64,000 bases of DNA, taken from NCBI RefSeq assembly GCF_010120715.1, contig NZ_CP047591.1:2046001-2110000 (forward strand). Direction: 5' to 3'. Below, in pieces: positions 26,588-35,049 of this stretch. The position numbers and the translations under genes were made by a program. The notes beneath the pieces were generated by a model. That model was given only the letters and a program-made list of their open reading frames with translations, was not told the origin of the DNA and made no database searches. The DNA comes from Aminipila terrae. Its GTDB lineage: Bacteria > Bacillota > Clostridia > Peptostreptococcales > Anaerovoracaceae. Numbering within the stretch: position 1 is the stretch's first letter; each line of letters starts with the position of its first letter.

Positions 26588-27943
26588 ATGAATAACTTTA
26601 GTATATTCGGCAGCTGGTTTGAATTTATTTTTTATTTCTGTGGTTTAAATGGTTGCCTGGCGTTACTTGAGATAGGCTTTTTTAGTCGGTTTATCAAACA
26701 AAAATTAGACTGGTACTATTACCTTCTTTATTTAGTCATCATGTATTTTATATATGCAGTTGAAATACAGCTAAAAGTGCCCTTTACTGTAGCAACTGTT
26801 TTGGAAACCGTCTTATTAATGGGATTTGGGTATCTGGTTTTGAAATGTCCGCCAGTGATATCAGCAGTTACAACAGTACTAACCATTACCATTATGCAGG
26901 TTGTGAACGGAATATTTCAATCTTTGTCAAGCATACTCTGCACCCATGCATCTCATAATGGGAAAGTCGTAGCAGTTATATTAATAATAAATAGTTTGCT
27001 GGCCATGGTTGCAGTACTTTTGACTTATAAGTACGTATTAAAGTATTTCTACATTAAAAATACTTTAATAAACCGGTATATACTGATTCTCTTACTTCCT
27101 GTTTTATTTATCTTGCTGGTAGTTCAACATATATTCATGAATTATGGAAATATGGTTATTTTAAATTCCAATGGAGAAAGAATTTTTCCTGAGATTAATG
27201 ATTTAGAGATGTTATTAATACAAATTGCAGCATTTTTTTGTCTGATGGCAGTACTTTTTGCTTATAGTAAATTGTGTGAAGGTTTTGAGCTGAAAATACA
27301 GAATGCATTGCTGGAACAACAGTTAGGAATGCAAGAAAATTATAGGCAGGAAATGCAAACACGATATGAACAAACACGGTCATTTCGTCATGATTTAAAG
27401 AATCACTGGATGGTAATGAAAGGTTTAATAAAAATGGGAGAAATAGAAAAGGCATGGGAATACCTGAACAAATTGGAGATTACATCGGATTTATTTTCCT
27501 ACCCCTGTCAGACAGGAAATCCTATTATTGATATGTTACTGAGCAATAAACTGGGTGGTGCTGTACAATCCGGGATACAGGCTGATTGTGACGTTAAGAT
27601 TCCGCCTGGAGGTAAAATTGACGAAATGGATTTGTCTGTTGTATTTTCCAATGCGGTTGATAATGCCATAAAAGCCTGTCATTCCATGAAAGAGAGCAAT
27701 GAAAAATATATTGCGCTGTCAGCAGCACAAAAAGGCTCTTTTTTTATGATAGAAGTGGAGAACAGCCAGAACAAAGAGGATGGTTTTCCAAAAGGCTCTG
27801 GAATCGGCCTGAAAAATATCAAGGCTGTTGCTGAAAAATATAGTGGGACTATCAGCGTGGAAGATAACTTTCAATCTTTTAAATTAAATGTGCTTTTTAT
27901 CATTCCACAACATTGGGACAACATCTCACAACAAACCCATTGA
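26588..27943 (+). CDS. GHKL-domain sensor histidine kinase (AgrC-like)
   Basis: 451 residues. Six or so membrane segments in the first 230 residues, then an AgrC-type kinase core: phospho-acceptor motif SFRHDLKNHWMVMKGLI, N box SNAVDNAIKAC and G box GSGIGLKNIKAV. Likely senses an extracellular peptide or membrane state and phosphorylates the LytTR regulator encoded upstream. Immediately followed (60 bases) by a coiled-coil gene that is frameshifted in this sequence. AgrB/AgrD are absent. Confidence 0.9.
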   Translation: MNNFSIFGSWFEFIFYFCGLNGCLALLEIGFFSRFIKQKLDWYYYLLYLVIMYFIYAVEIQLKVPFTVATVLETVLLMGFGYLVLKCPPVISAVTTVLTITIMQVVNGIFQSLSSILCTHASHNGKVVAVILIINSLLAMVAVLLTYKYVLKYFYIKNTLINRYILILLLPVLFILLVVQHIFMNYGNMVILNSNGERIFPEINDLEMLLIQIAAFFCLMAVLFAYSKLCEGFELKIQNALLEQQLGMQENYRQEMQTRYEQTRSFRHDLKNHWMVMKGLIKMGEIEKAWEYLNKLEITSDLFSYPCQTGNPIIDMLLSNKLGGAVQSGIQADCDVKIPPGGKIDEMDLSVVFSNAVDNAIKACHSMKESNEKYIALSAAQKGSFFMIEVENSQNKEDGFPKGSGIGLKNIKAVAEKYSGTISVEDNFQSFKLNVLFIIPQHWDNISQQTH

Positions 27944-28003
27944 AGAACTTAGAACCCTTTCATATAATGTGGGTAACCGAGTATCTGAGGGAGGGTTTTA
28001 CAT

Positions 28004-28422
28004 ATGGAGATAAATGGGTTAGGGTATTCTTGTGCACAGGATAATGTGAAAGAAGACCATCAAGATTCGCAAAGGCAAATCGACGTGTTAGAAAAGAAAA
28101 AGAAGATTTAGAGCAAAAACTGAAAAAAGAGAACAGTCCTTTTGCTTTGCAACAAAGCAAAGAACATGACTCAATAAAAAAGAAGATTGAGCAATTGGAT
28201 AAGCAGATTAAACAATTAAAAGTATCGGAGGACAAGCTATCTGTATCCCAGCTTTCTGTGGATTCAGGGAAAAAAAGGAATGAAAAATCCAATAATACTT
28301 TAAGTCCTGTAAGGCGGTTTGATGAATTTATACCCAGGGGTGAACAGGCTGAAAAGCCTTCTGCAGGAATTTATAGCCTGGCTATGGATGAAGAGGGAAA
28401 GCCTGCGATTTCTTTTGATTAA
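28004..28422 (+). pseudogene. Coiled-coil protein (FlxA-like), interrupted by a -1 frameshift
   Basis: GAGGGAGGG nine bases before ATG 28004 gives a strong start, but this frame stops at 28109 after 35 codons. From about 28096 the -1 frame continues the same heptad pattern (KEDLEQKLKKENSP, then IKKKIEQLDKQIKQLK) to a stop at 28420-28422. Joined, the product is about 139 residues with a central coiled coil and a conserved-looking tail. The break coincides with an A5 run at 28097-28101: loss of one A, or a programmed -1 slip on AAAAAG, would both explain it. Function unknown; FlxA-like resemblance is only compositional. Confidence 0.6.
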
Positions 28423-28474
28423 CCATCAAAAATAAAAGCAATAACTCACGAAAACAAAGTAAATAATAATGAAA

Positions 28475-28512
28475 AAATAGCCGGATTTCAGAAAAGAAAT
28501 CTGGCTATTTTT
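28475..28512. terminator. Bidirectional terminator between convergent genes
   Basis: AAATAGCCGGATTTC (28475-28489) pairs with 28496-28510 (one G-T). A and T flanks suit both directions. Confidence 0.85.
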
Positions 28513-28523
28513 GTACAAGAATA

Positions 28524-29137
28524 CTACCTATCTTTGTTGAACCTCCAATTTTCACAGGAAAAGCAATCATTACCGATGATTCTTTCCTCCCACCAGCCGA
28601 AAGCTACTCTGCCTGCAGCAGGAGCCTGTGAACCTTCTGCTAAAGAAAGAAATACTAAAAATGAACCTCCTGGTGGGAAAATCAATTTGCCGTTTTCTGT
28701 TTCAACCAAAGTGATTTCTGGTTCTCCTCTGCGGACAAAGGCTTTGATGCCCCCTACAGGATTTCCCGTAACATTAGATTCTAACTGCAGCTCTATCCTG
28801 GGTTCAGGGGGAGGCTGTATGGCTGTGTTGGAAGGGGTTACCAGAGCTGTTTGAATATTTCCTTCTGAAGGGGGAGTGGAATTGAACCAGAACTGTGCAC
28901 GAAAAGGTGATTCGGATATGTCTGTTACTGTCCAGACATTAACAAATAGATTTACGCCTGAATCCGGGGGTTGTATAACCTTGCCCATGCACTGGTTCCA
29001 TTTCCAAAACTTAAATTATCAGCATAGCCAATAAAATATTTACCTTCTAAAGATTCATATAGTTCAATAGGAATGTTTACACTTTTGCTAAAGTTATATT
29101 GGTAATCACAAGACCAATTACCATTATTATTATACAT
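28524..29137 (-). pseudogene. DUF6143-like protein, interrupted by one frameshift
   Basis: From ATG 29137 (AAGGTG upstream) the frame reads IPIELYESLEGKYFIGYAD and FGNGTSAWARLYNP, then ends. The other minus frame resumes exactly at PDSGVNLFVNVWTVTD and runs through FIFPPGGSF-like text (LIFPPGGSFLVFLSL) to RVAFGWWEE near its end. Together they give an uninterrupted homologue, about 204 residues, of what I recall as DUF6143, a Firmicute family of unknown role. The junction is a C5 run (G5 at 28966-28970 on the plus strand); one extra C restores LYNPPDSGVN. Either a homopolymer sequencing error or a contingency tract. Confidence 0.65.
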
Positions 29138-29269
29138 AGTTTCACCTTTTTTACGGAGTAGTAACACTATTAAATCATTATATGCGCCATTTAAAGGGCT
29201 GGTGAATGTGATGGATAAACTTACAATGGCTATAGTATTTTATTTAAGAAATTTGTAAGAATATATGTA

Positions 29270-29304
29270 TTGACGAATAATATTATATGTCATATAGTAT
29301 TATT
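29270..29304 (+). promoter_or_regulatory. Promoter with overlapping PadR-type operator
   Basis: TTGACG (29270-29275), 17-base spacer, TATAGT (29293-29298). A near-perfect 29-base palindrome (29276-29304, centred at 29290, core ATATGTCATAT) covers spacer and -10, ideally placed for autorepression by the PadR protein encoded 33 bases downstream. Confidence 0.75.
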
Positions 29305-29336
29305 GCAAACATAACATAAAAGAAAAGAGGGAGAAA

Positions 29337-29657
29337 ATGGGATTTCAAATTGGATCTGCTTTGCTTGATGCCTGTGTATTATCAGTTCTTTCAAAAGATG
29401 ATACCTATGGCTATGTATTAACGCAAACCATGAAGCAGGTAATGGATATTTCTGAATCTACGCTTTATCCGGTCTTACGAAGACTGCAGAAAGAAAACTA
29501 TTTAAAAACGTATGATCAGCCGTTTCAGGGTCGTAACAGAAGATATTATGCCATAACCAGTGAAGGCAAAGCAAAATATGAAATGTATAAAAGAGAGTGG
29601 ATTGTTTATAAAAATCAGGTTGATGCCATATTGTGCGGGGGTGATAAGGATGAATAG
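29337..29657 (+). CDS. PadR-family transcriptional repressor
   Basis: 106 residues, the short PadR subtype. Winged helix with TYGYVLTQTM, the recognition segment SESTLYPVLRRLQKENYL and the wing GRNRRYYAIT, then a C-terminal dimerisation helix. AAGAGGGAG precedes the ATG. It heads an operon with DUF1700 and DUF4097 proteins, overlapping the next gene by eight bases. PadR/DUF1700/DUF4097 sets recur in Firmicutes and appear to respond to envelope or antibiotic stress. The operator over its own promoter suggests autoregulation. Confidence 0.92.
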   Translation: MGFQIGSALLDACVLSVLSKDDTYGYVLTQTMKQVMDISESTLYPVLRRLQKENYLKTYDQPFQGRNRRYYAITSEGKAKYEMYKREWIVYKNQVDAILCGGDKDE

Positions 29658-30267
29658 ACAGGAATTTATAAGGAAGCTTGAGTCAGAACTGTCGAAGCTT
29701 CCAAAGGATGAATGCAGGGATGCAATAGACTATTACAATGAATATTTAGACGATGCAGGAGCAGAGAATGAAGAAGCTGCCTTAAGAGAGCTGGGGAACC
29801 CTTCAAGGATTGCAACTCAGATTAAAGCAGATTTTGCAGTAAAACAGTTAAGCAATAAATCAGGGGAAAGAAACCCCCAGGGCAAAAAAGGAATTGCCAC
29901 TATATGGTGGGTGATTTTAGGGATTTTTGCTGCCCCAGTAGCACTGCCACTGGCTATTGCAGGTGGATTGCTGGCAATATGCATATTAGTGATGGCAATA
30001 ATTGTGGTTGTGGCGGCATTATTCTGTGTAGCAGCTTTTTTTGTCAGTGGAATCGTTGCCTTTGCTGTAGGAATATATATACTTTTTGTTAATTTCGCTG
30101 ATGGAATATTCGCAGTAGGTACAGGGTTGGCATTGGTAGGAGCCACAGCCCTGCTTGCACTTGGAATTGTATTTGCAGTAAAGTTCCTGATAAGAATTAC
30201 TGCAAAAAGAATGAATGAAAAAAGACAAATAAAAGCAAAAACAAAGGAGGCAGAGGAAAATGAATAA
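29650..30267 (+). CDS. DUF1700 membrane protein
   Basis: 205 residues from ATG 29650 (GGGGGTGATAAGG upstream), overlapping the PadR stop by eight bases. The N-terminal DUF1700-type helical part (FIRKLESELSKLPKDE, YYNEYLDDAG, LGNPSRIATQI) is followed by four hydrophobic segments and a charged tail. DUF1700 proteins of the HAAS type accompany PadR regulators; they are thought to act as membrane partners or signal relays, without proven activity. The next gene overlaps by eight bases. Confidence 0.88.
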   Translation: MNRQEFIRKLESELSKLPKDECRDAIDYYNEYLDDAGAENEEAALRELGNPSRIATQIKADFAVKQLSNKSGERNPQGKKGIATIWWVILGIFAAPVALPLAIAGGLLAICILVMAIIVVVAALFCVAAFFVSGIVAFAVGIYILFVNFADGIFAVGTGLALVGATALLALGIVFAVKFLIRITAKRMNEKRQIKAKTKEAEENE

Positions 30268-31177
30268 AAAATTAAAAATATACATCATAGTGTGCATCTG
30301 TTTAATTGTATCTGGCCTTTGTTTTGCCGGAATCGGTCTGATGCTAGGTTCAGATGGGAATATAGAGCTTAACCACTTTTCCTGGGATTTAGGTGATAAT
30401 TCATCTGGCCTGCATATAGGAACATCTGACCAGGAAAGCACTGTGACATTGAGCGGACAAAGAGTTACAGAATCTACAGAGGTTAAACAGCCAGTCAATG
30501 TGATAAAAACTAAGGTTACTCTAGGTAATATCAGAATGATTGAAAGCAATGATTTTAAGGTGGTATATACTTATGATAAAAAATTTGGAAAACCTGAAAT
30601 TAAAGTATCAAACGGAACTTTGTCCATTGTTGATAAATTGAGTAAAAAAGATATTAACCTGGGAATAAAAAAAGAGAATTCCCTTAAAAATAATGATGGA
30701 ATTGAATATAAAATATATTATCCTAAGGGAACAAAGGTAAAATTAATTGATATGGAAAATAATCTGGGGAATGTTGATATTTCAGGTATAGAAACAGAAG
30801 CACTGAATATCCGGCTGGATTTAGGGGATGTTGAATTAACTGGTGTGAAAGGAGGCACTGTGAGCTTAGATACCAACTTAGGGGATGTATCTATTAAAAA
30901 TATCCAGACACAGGGCCTGTCAGTAGACACCCAGATGGGGGATATTGACATAGACGGAACCCTTAAGGGAAAAAATACTATAGTTTCGGATATGGGGGAT
31001 ATTGATGTACAGACCACTCTTAACAAGGAGGAGTATTCTTTAAAACTGAATACAGATATGGGAGATATTACAGCAGGCAAGGATAGTACGGAAGGGACGT
31101 ATGAGGTTCATAACAATTCAGACAATCTCATTGATGCCCAGGCATCAACCGGGGATATAAGAGTTGAATTTCACTAA
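30260..31177 (+). CDS. DUF4097 beta-strand-repeat protein, membrane-anchored
   Basis: 305 residues. One N-terminal membrane segment (about 6-26), then an extracytoplasmic beta-helix-like domain with recurrent short strands: NLGNVDISG, DLGDVELTG, NLGDVSIKN, QMGDIDIDG, DMGDIDVQT, DMGDITAG. The GD(I/V) turn every ~20 residues is the DUF4097 hallmark. Third gene of the PadR operon and probably its effector. Function of the family is unproven; an envelope-protective or sensing role is inferred from context. Confidence 0.88.
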   Translation: MNKKLKIYIIVCICLIVSGLCFAGIGLMLGSDGNIELNHFSWDLGDNSSGLHIGTSDQESTVTLSGQRVTESTEVKQPVNVIKTKVTLGNIRMIESNDFKVVYTYDKKFGKPEIKVSNGTLSIVDKLSKKDINLGIKKENSLKNNDGIEYKIYYPKGTKVKLIDMENNLGNVDISGIETEALNIRLDLGDVELTGVKGGTVSLDTNLGDVSIKNIQTQGLSVDTQMGDIDIDGTLKGKNTIVSDMGDIDVQTTLNKEEYSLKLNTDMGDITAGKDSTEGTYEVHNNSDNLIDAQASTGDIRVEFH

Positions 31178-31261
31178 AGAGATAAAAGGGCAAATAAAAA
31201 TGCCTGAACCAAACTAGTTACACAGCATACAATATTATAGAATAATTTAGGAGGAAGTACG

Positions 31262-31831
31262 ATGGACCAACAAAATTCTGATTGTATGAATGGTAACTTA
31301 ACACCAAAAGAAGTAAAATTATATAACTTACTTAGACGTCTTTGGATTGAGCACGTAATGTGGACTCGTTTTTTTCTGATAAGCACAGCTGCAAATCTGG
31401 GGGACTTAGATTATGTCACCAACAGGCTGTTAGAAAATCCTAAAGATTTTGCATATCTCCTGAGTATGTTTTATAGCAACCAGAAAGCTTCGGATTTTGA
31501 AAAACTTTTCACAGAACATCTGATGATAGCATCACAACTGGTAAATGGGGTGAAAGCGGGAGATACAAAAACAGCGGATGAACAGCGTAAATTATGGTAT
31601 GGGAATGCAGATGAAATTGCAAATTTCTTAGGAAACATTAATCCAAACTGGGATTCTAAAGTCTGGCAGTCCATGCTGTATAACCATTTAGAAATGACTG
31701 AAAACGAAGCGGCACAAATACTTACAGGGCAATATGAAGACAGTATCATGCAATATGACCTGATACAGGAAGAAGCATTGCTAATGGCAGATGAAATGGC
31801 TTGTGGACTGATTAAACAATTTAATATCTAG
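31262..31831 (+). CDS. Conserved hypothetical helical protein
   Basis: 189 residues, all-helical by pattern, no signal or membrane segment. Notable stretches are LRRLWIEHVMWTRFFLISTA near the N-terminus, FTEHLMIASQLV and LWYGNADEIANFLG centrally, and LYNHLEMTENEA. Relatives in Firmicutes are, to my recollection, sometimes labelled acetylglutamate kinase, but nothing here resembles that fold: no P-loop-like GG motif or substrate signature. The conserved H and E residues (WIEHVMW, TEHL) would suit metal binding in a ferritin-like bundle, which is inference. TAGGAGG precedes the ATG. Confidence 0.7.
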   Translation: MDQQNSDCMNGNLTPKEVKLYNLLRRLWIEHVMWTRFFLISTAANLGDLDYVTNRLLENPKDFAYLLSMFYSNQKASDFEKLFTEHLMIASQLVNGVKAGDTKTADEQRKLWYGNADEIANFLGNINPNWDSKVWQSMLYNHLEMTENEAAQILTGQYEDSIMQYDLIQEEALLMADEMACGLIKQFNI

Positions 31832-31872
31832 AGTATGTCCCCTTTACTTTACAGTTAAGCTTCTATCGGATT

Positions 31873-31906
31873 AAAATAGCCATTTGCAATGCAAATGGCT
31901 ATTTTG
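31873..31906. terminator. Bidirectional terminator
   Basis: Perfect 16-bp hairpin (31873-31888 with 31890-31905, nearly no loop) starting AAAA and ending TTTT, between convergent genes. Confidence 0.85.
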
Positions 31907-31919
31907 TGTAATAAGGTTT

Positions 31920-32321
31920 TTATTTTGAACGAATATGAGCTGCAACTTTTACGTCCTCTTTCTTGATGTGGTTGATAAGCCATCCACCGATACTGGTGTT
32001 TACTTTCCCTACAAGAACAAGATTAGGACCTTCCTTTTCAAGCTGATCCGCAATTTCACGTACAACTTTTTTAAATCCCTCATGGTATTGCTTATGATTT
32101 GTATAGTCAGGATACTGACTTGCTATCTGAAGCTTTTCTTCATCTGCGAAGTGCTTTGCAGTATAGTCATACAAAAATGTTGTAGTCTCTTTTAAAGCAT
32201 CTCTGCCTTTACCCTGGGCACAGGCCTCAAGCAAGTTGTTAATAGCATTTATTAACTGCTTGTGCTGTCCGTCTATAGTACTGTTTCCTGTTTCTAAATC
32301 ACTGGTCCAATCGTATTTCAT
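31920..32321 (-). CDS. Bacteriohemerythrin (oxygen-binding di-iron protein)
   Basis: 133 residues, single hemerythrin domain with the di-iron ligand set in order: H in IDGQHKQLI, H and E in KHFADEEKL, H in TNHKQYHEGF (two) and H with D in INHIKKEDVKV. It reversibly binds O2 and in anaerobes is taken to supply or scavenge oxygen. AGGAGAG precedes the ATG. Monocistronic. Together with the rubrerythrin at 34224 it points to oxygen defence in a strict anaerobe. Confidence 0.95.
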   Translation of the reverse strand: MKYDWTSDLETGNSTIDGQHKQLINAINNLLEACAQGKGRDALKETTTFLYDYTAKHFADEEKLQIASQYPDYTNHKQYHEGFKKVVREIADQLEKEGPNLVLVGKVNTSIGGWLINHIKKEDVKVAAHIRSK

Positions 32322-32557
32322 AATTACTACTCTCCTATGTATAAAATTACATTAGTCCTGCTCATACAGAATAGCATATTTGCAGCACTTATGGTTTTCT
32401 TAACAGCTATATATCTGCTAGCATCATATAGAACTGTTAGTTATTTCCGTTATGTAAATTATATACCCTGGGCCGGTAAAAATAAACATATAAATTTCCA
32501 GATATATGGTATGATAAAACGAAAAACATCTATAAAATTTTATGAAGAGGTGATAAA

Positions 32558-33376
32558 GTGGAAGATTTATTTACTATTGGCCAAATTGCAAAGCTTTTTG
32601 ATATAAATATAAGGACATTAAGATATTATGATGAAATAAACTTTTTAAAACCAGAATACATCGAGCCAGATTCAAAATACCGATATTATTCTATTAAACA
32701 GTTTGAACACTTAAATACCATTAAATATTTAAGAGAACTAAATATGCCACTTTTTAAGATTAAAGAGTTTTTAGATAACAGAGAAGTTGATGGACTAGTC
32801 ACCATGTTAAAGGGGCAGCAAGATGAACTAACTCACAAAAAGTATGAGCTTGAAAGAATAGAAAGGAAGATTCACAACCGTCTTTCTCAGATTCAAGACG
32901 CTATGAAGTCGGATTTTAATGAAATAAAGGAACAAGTGATTTCAGAAAGAAAGATAGCTGTTTTAAAGAAGAGTATAAGCCTTGGAGAGGATATTGAGTA
33001 TCCTATTGCAGAACTTGGAAGCACTCATTTGTTAAATTCGGCTATATTTTTAGGTAAAGTTGCATTATCCATTGAAAAAGATAATTTAGAAATGGGAAAA
33101 TTTGATGAATTCTCTTCTGTTATTGTTATTGTTGAAGAGGAAGATCAAAGCGGAACAAGCTGCTCTGAACTTGCAAAAGGAACGTATTTAACTTTAAGAT
33201 TTCAAGGAACACATAAAGATGCAAAGAAGTATTATAAGAAATTATTGAAGTATTTAAAAGAAAGAAACTACAAGATATGCGGAAATGCCATTGAAATAGC
33301 CTTGATAGATGAAGGAATGACAAATGATATTTCTCAACATGTAACCGAAATACAAATTCCATATAAAAAAGATTGA
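32558..33376 (+). CDS. MerR-family regulator with C-terminal effector domain (BmrR/BltR type)
   Basis: 272 residues, GTG start with GAAGAGGTG upstream. MerR winged helix (FTIGQIAKLFDINIRTLRYY), coiled-coil dimerisation helix (about 80-120), then a GyrI-like ligand-binding domain (about 125-272) of the multidrug-sensing kind. Such proteins untwist promoters with long spacers after binding hydrophobic cations. The DUF554 membrane protein starts 60 bases downstream and may be its target or merely adjacent. No drug exporter is next to it. Confidence 0.9.
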   Translation: MEDLFTIGQIAKLFDINIRTLRYYDEINFLKPEYIEPDSKYRYYSIKQFEHLNTIKYLRELNMPLFKIKEFLDNREVDGLVTMLKGQQDELTHKKYELERIERKIHNRLSQIQDAMKSDFNEIKEQVISERKIAVLKKSISLGEDIEYPIAELGSTHLLNSAIFLGKVALSIEKDNLEMGKFDEFSSVIVIVEEEDQSGTSCSELAKGTYLTLRFQGTHKDAKKYYKKLLKYLKERNYKICGNAIEIALIDEGMTNDISQHVTEIQIPYKKD

Positions 33377-33436
33377 CACTCTAGCTACTAGAGGGTTTAT
33401 TATTATCTCTATATAGTTGAAAGAGGTGATGATAAA

Positions 33437-34120
33437 ATGTTAGGAACAATTGTAAATACAGGAACAATTATTGTAGGCAGTCTTATAGGGACTCTGATTC
33501 ATAGGGGTATTAAAGAAGAATATAAAGGTGCTCTTTTTAATGCTATGGGTTTAGCTGCTGTTGCACTAGGCATAAATACTATTGCAAATTATATGGGGAA
33601 GAGTAATTATCCTGTATTGTTTATCATTAGTCTTGCAATTGGAAGTCTGATTGGTTCCATCATAAATATTGATGAAAAATTTCAAAAGCTGATTGGAAGA
33701 TATTCCAAAACAAACTTAGGACAAGGGTTGTCAACAGGGGTACTCCTTTATTGTATCGGAACTTTATCTATATTGGGACCTGTAATGAGTGCTGTCTATG
33801 GGGATAATACATATTTATTTACAAATGCTACGTTAGATTTGGTTACTGCCATGGTTCTCGCGTCTACCTATGGGATTGGGATGATATTTGCTGCACCTGT
33901 TTTATTTGTCTGGCAGGGAAGTATTTATCTCACAGCACAATACCTATCAAGCGCATTCTTTTCAGAGACTCTGTTCACAGAGATTTCTATCATTGGGGGA
34001 ATTTTAATAGCAAGCTCAGGGCTTAGTATTTTAGAGATAAAAGATTGCAAAACGTTAAATATGTTACCATCTTTAGCGGTACCAATCGTGTTTTTTATCC
34101 TAAAGGGAATTATTCATTAG
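33437..34120 (+). CDS. DUF554 (YqgA-type) membrane protein, copy 1
   Basis: 227 residues with seven or so hydrophobic segments and the family start LGTIVNTGTIIVGSLIGTL plus internal YCIGTLSILGPVMS. Function unknown; often called a putative membrane transporter. AAAGAGGTG precedes the ATG. A paralogue of similar length is at 48365. It ends in a terminator shared with the convergent rubrerythrin gene. Confidence 0.88.
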   Translation: MLGTIVNTGTIIVGSLIGTLIHRGIKEEYKGALFNAMGLAAVALGINTIANYMGKSNYPVLFIISLAIGSLIGSIINIDEKFQKLIGRYSKTNLGQGLSTGVLLYCIGTLSILGPVMSAVYGDNTYLFTNATLDLVTAMVLASTYGIGMIFAAPVLFVWQGSIYLTAQYLSSAFFSETLFTEISIIGGILIASSGLSILEIKDCKTLNMLPSLAVPIVFFILKGIIH

Positions 34121-34150
34121 TGTGGCGATTATACTCATATGCAAAAAAAG

Positions 34151-34180
34151 AAAAAATCCGATAAATTTTCGGATTTTTTC
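34151..34180. terminator. Bidirectional terminator between DUF554 and rubrerythrin
   Basis: AAAAAATCCGA (34151-34161) pairs exactly with 34169-34179. Confidence 0.9.
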
Positions 34181-34223
34181 ATATGAATATCTCAATTATA
34201 TTATTTTTTTATAATGGGTTTAA

Positions 34224-34769
34224 CTACTTGCCGAAGTATCTGTTGTAAAGTCCTTCAAATGCACAACCATGTCTTGCTTCATCTTTAGCCATTTCATGAA
34301 CAGTGTCATGGATAGCATCCAGATTCTGCTGCTTAGCTAATGTAGCAAGAGCCTTCTTACCAGCACATGCACCATTTTCAGCTTCGATTCTCATTTCTAG
34401 GTTTTTCTTAGTTGAATCAGTAACAACTTCACCTAACAGTTCTGCAAATTTAGATGCATGTTCTGCTTCTTCCCAAGCTGCCTTTTCCCAATAAAGACCA
34501 ATTTCAGGATATCCTTCTCTATGTGCAACTCTTGCCATTGCAAGGTACATACCTACTTCTGTACATTCCCCTGTGAAGTTTGCTCTTAAGCCTTCGATGA
34601 TTTCAGGATCAACACCCTTAGCAACACCAACAACATGCTGGTCAGCCCACTGTCTTGCACCTTCTTCAACCTTAACAAATTTTTCTGCGCCTACTCCGCA
34701 CTGTGGACATTTTTCCGGAGCCTCAGCACCTTCATAAGTATAACCGCAAACTGAACAAGTCCATTTCAT
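34224..34769 (-). CDS. Reverse-type rubrerythrin (NADH peroxidase component)
   Basis: 181 residues from the ATG at 34769, which has GGAGG upstream; the in-frame ATG at 34784 overlaps that site. The rubredoxin [Fe(Cys)4] domain comes first (C5-SV-C8 and C20-PQ-C23), then the di-iron four-helix bundle with [21 protein letters not shown]-like EAENG and DEARHG. This domain order marks the clostridial reverse rubrerythrin, which reduces H2O2 with electrons from NADH via rubredoxin. A 5' leader hairpin lies at 34814. Confidence 0.95.
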   Translation of the reverse strand: MKWTCSVCGYTYEGAEAPEKCPQCGVGAEKFVKVEEGARQWADQHVVGVAKGVDPEIIEGLRANFTGECTEVGMYLAMARVAHREGYPEIGLYWEKAAWEEAEHASKFAELLGEVVTDSTKKNLEMRIEAENGACAGKKALATLAKQQNLDAIHDTVHEMAKDEARHGCAFEGLYNRYFGK

Positions 34770-34813
34770 AATTCCATCCTCCATTTTCCTATAGATTTTT
34801 TCTTTAATATGTG

Positions 34814-34855
34814 ATCACCCAATAAAAAATATAGATACATATCCATATGGGTGAT
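34814..34855 (-). promoter_or_regulatory. Leader hairpin upstream of rubrerythrin
   Basis: ATCACCCA (34814-34821) pairs with TGGGTGAT (34848-34855), about 45-85 bases before the start codon. A TATAAT on the minus strand lies further upstream near 34867-34872. No clean PerR box is seen. The rest of 34785-35049 shows nothing else I can support. Confidence 0.35.
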
Positions 34856-35049
34856 ACCTTATTGAATTGATTATACTTCATTTATACCTTGAAAATAATA
34901 GATTAAACATATTTTTCTAAAAAATTTTTTCAACCACAAATTAAGCAGGCAGTCTATGGCAAACAGCTTGAAAAAGTACCTGTAATTTGGTATCATAGGA
35001 GTGTTATATTACTGTAAGTAATATTGCAAGGGTAAAGGGGAAAGACAAT

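Noticed and set aside
25879..27943. Complete agr quorum-sensing locus
   Set aside because: No AgrB protease or AgrD propeptide could be found next to the AgrA/AgrC-like genes.
32337..32606. 89-codon frame before the MerR gene
   Set aside because: No ribosome site, overlaps the MerR start and spans its promoter region.
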